Positions 5,501-5,800 of a DNA stretch of 5,800 nt are shown here, one piece after another; within the stretch, counting starts at the first letter, position 1; each line of letters begins with the position of its first letter. The notes beneath the pieces were generated by a model, which saw only the letters and a program-made list of their open reading frames with translations, made no database searches and was not told the origin of the DNA. The position numbers and the translations under genes are program-made. This DNA is from JAJBWD01 sp041670885 (GTDB taxonomy: Bacteria > Bacillota > Clostridia > Clostridiales > Clostridiaceae): NCBI GenBank assembly GCA_041670885.1, contig JBAXYJ010000188.1, positions 1 through 5,800 on the forward strand, given 5' to 3'.

Positions 5501-5800
5501 ATAAAAGGAATAATAATTATTCTGATTATCCAAATATTAATTCTTGTAAAAGGTCTCTGTGGAAGGGATAAGACTTTACCATTATATACAAGAATATCCC
5601 TTTCTTTATCCTTTGTACTGTGTTCAGAAGCTATATATATTATCATAGGCAGAAGCAGTTATTCTAAATATGTAGCAATTGCTGCAGTATTTTCATTTAT
5701 CGGGGATATGATAATGGCAAATGTAATAAATCTAAAGGACAAGAGGCTGATTGGAGGAATAACATTTTTCTTTGGTACTCATATTTTTCTTATCATAGGA
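5501..5800 (+). CDS. YhhN/TMEM86-like membrane protein, partial, start codon altered
   Basis: The frame is open from 5489 to the window end. It encodes a hydrophobic protein with segments such as GIIIILIIQILILV, VAIAAVFSFIGDMIMA and LIGGITFFFGTHIFLIIG. The GD in FSFIGDMIM and the F-x3-H in the last segment resemble the YhhN family (PF07947, related to the lysoplasmalogenase TMEM86), integral membrane proteins of about 200-230 residues. About 100 residues are visible and the rest is off the window. There is no in-frame ATG, GTG or TTG before about residue 70. The AGAAGGTG ribosome site (5488-5495) is correctly spaced for ATA at 5501-5503, which is one base from ATG, so the start was probably lost, is a rare AUA start, or is misread. 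The family call is moderate. Confidence 0.55.
   Translation, partial: MKGIIIILIIQILILVKGLCGRDKTLPLYTRISLSLSFVLCSEAIYIIIGRSSYSKYVAIAAVFSFIGDMIMANVINLKDKRLIGGITFFFGTHIFLIIG

Overview
The window looks like chromosomal DNA of a low-GC, endospore-forming Bacillota, most likely Clostridium or a close relative. The signs are the AT-rich sequence, AG-rich Shine-Dalgarno sites (AGGAGG, GAGGAGG), intrinsic hairpin plus T-run terminators, and a CotF-type spore coat gene. No rRNA, tRNA, CRISPR array or complete insertion sequence is visible.

Layout. (1) 1-110 holds three hairpins at the left edge: one of unknown origin, one suited to ending the minus-strand gene, and one with a T-run on the plus strand. 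(2) 103-1293 (minus) encodes a 396-residue protein resembling the L-fucose isomerase family. (3) 1417-1613 (plus) is a small unrecognised gene broken by a frameshift and a stop. (4) 1772-2262 (plus) is a two-gene spore coat operon: a 66-residue helical partner and a 91-residue CotF-family protein, ended by a clear terminator; a second strong hairpin terminator lies 50 bases further on. (5) 2430-4950 is a restriction-modification module. A 466-residue amino-methyltransferase with an N-terminal helix-turn-helix runs rightwards, and a PD-(D/E)xK restriction endonuclease gene runs leftwards toward it. They converge on one symmetric terminator. (6) 5060-5800 holds a promoter region, a truncated MerR-type regulator, a small CxxC remnant, and the 5' part of a YhhN/TMEM86-like membrane protein gene that lacks a normal start codon.

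The main point of interest is the restriction-modification module. The methyltransferase gene is intact and has a good extended -10 promoter and two tandem AGGTTAAA copies exactly one helical turn apart before its ribosome site; its own DNA-binding domain could read these. The endonuclease gene has a good promoter, ribosome site and start, but an A9 tract after codon 38 puts it out of frame. Reading the two frames together gives a coherent 283-residue enzyme with D185, E202 and K204 as the likely catalytic triad. The tract could be phase-variable, be rescued by polymerase slippage, be a fixed knock-out, or be a sequencing error. The promoters of both genes share the 9-mer TATATAGAC at their -35 boxes.

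Four other small genes (1417-1613, 5153-5350, 5365-5479, 5501-5800) are broken, shortened or lack a start. Either this is a decaying accessory region or the assembly has small errors; raw reads would decide.
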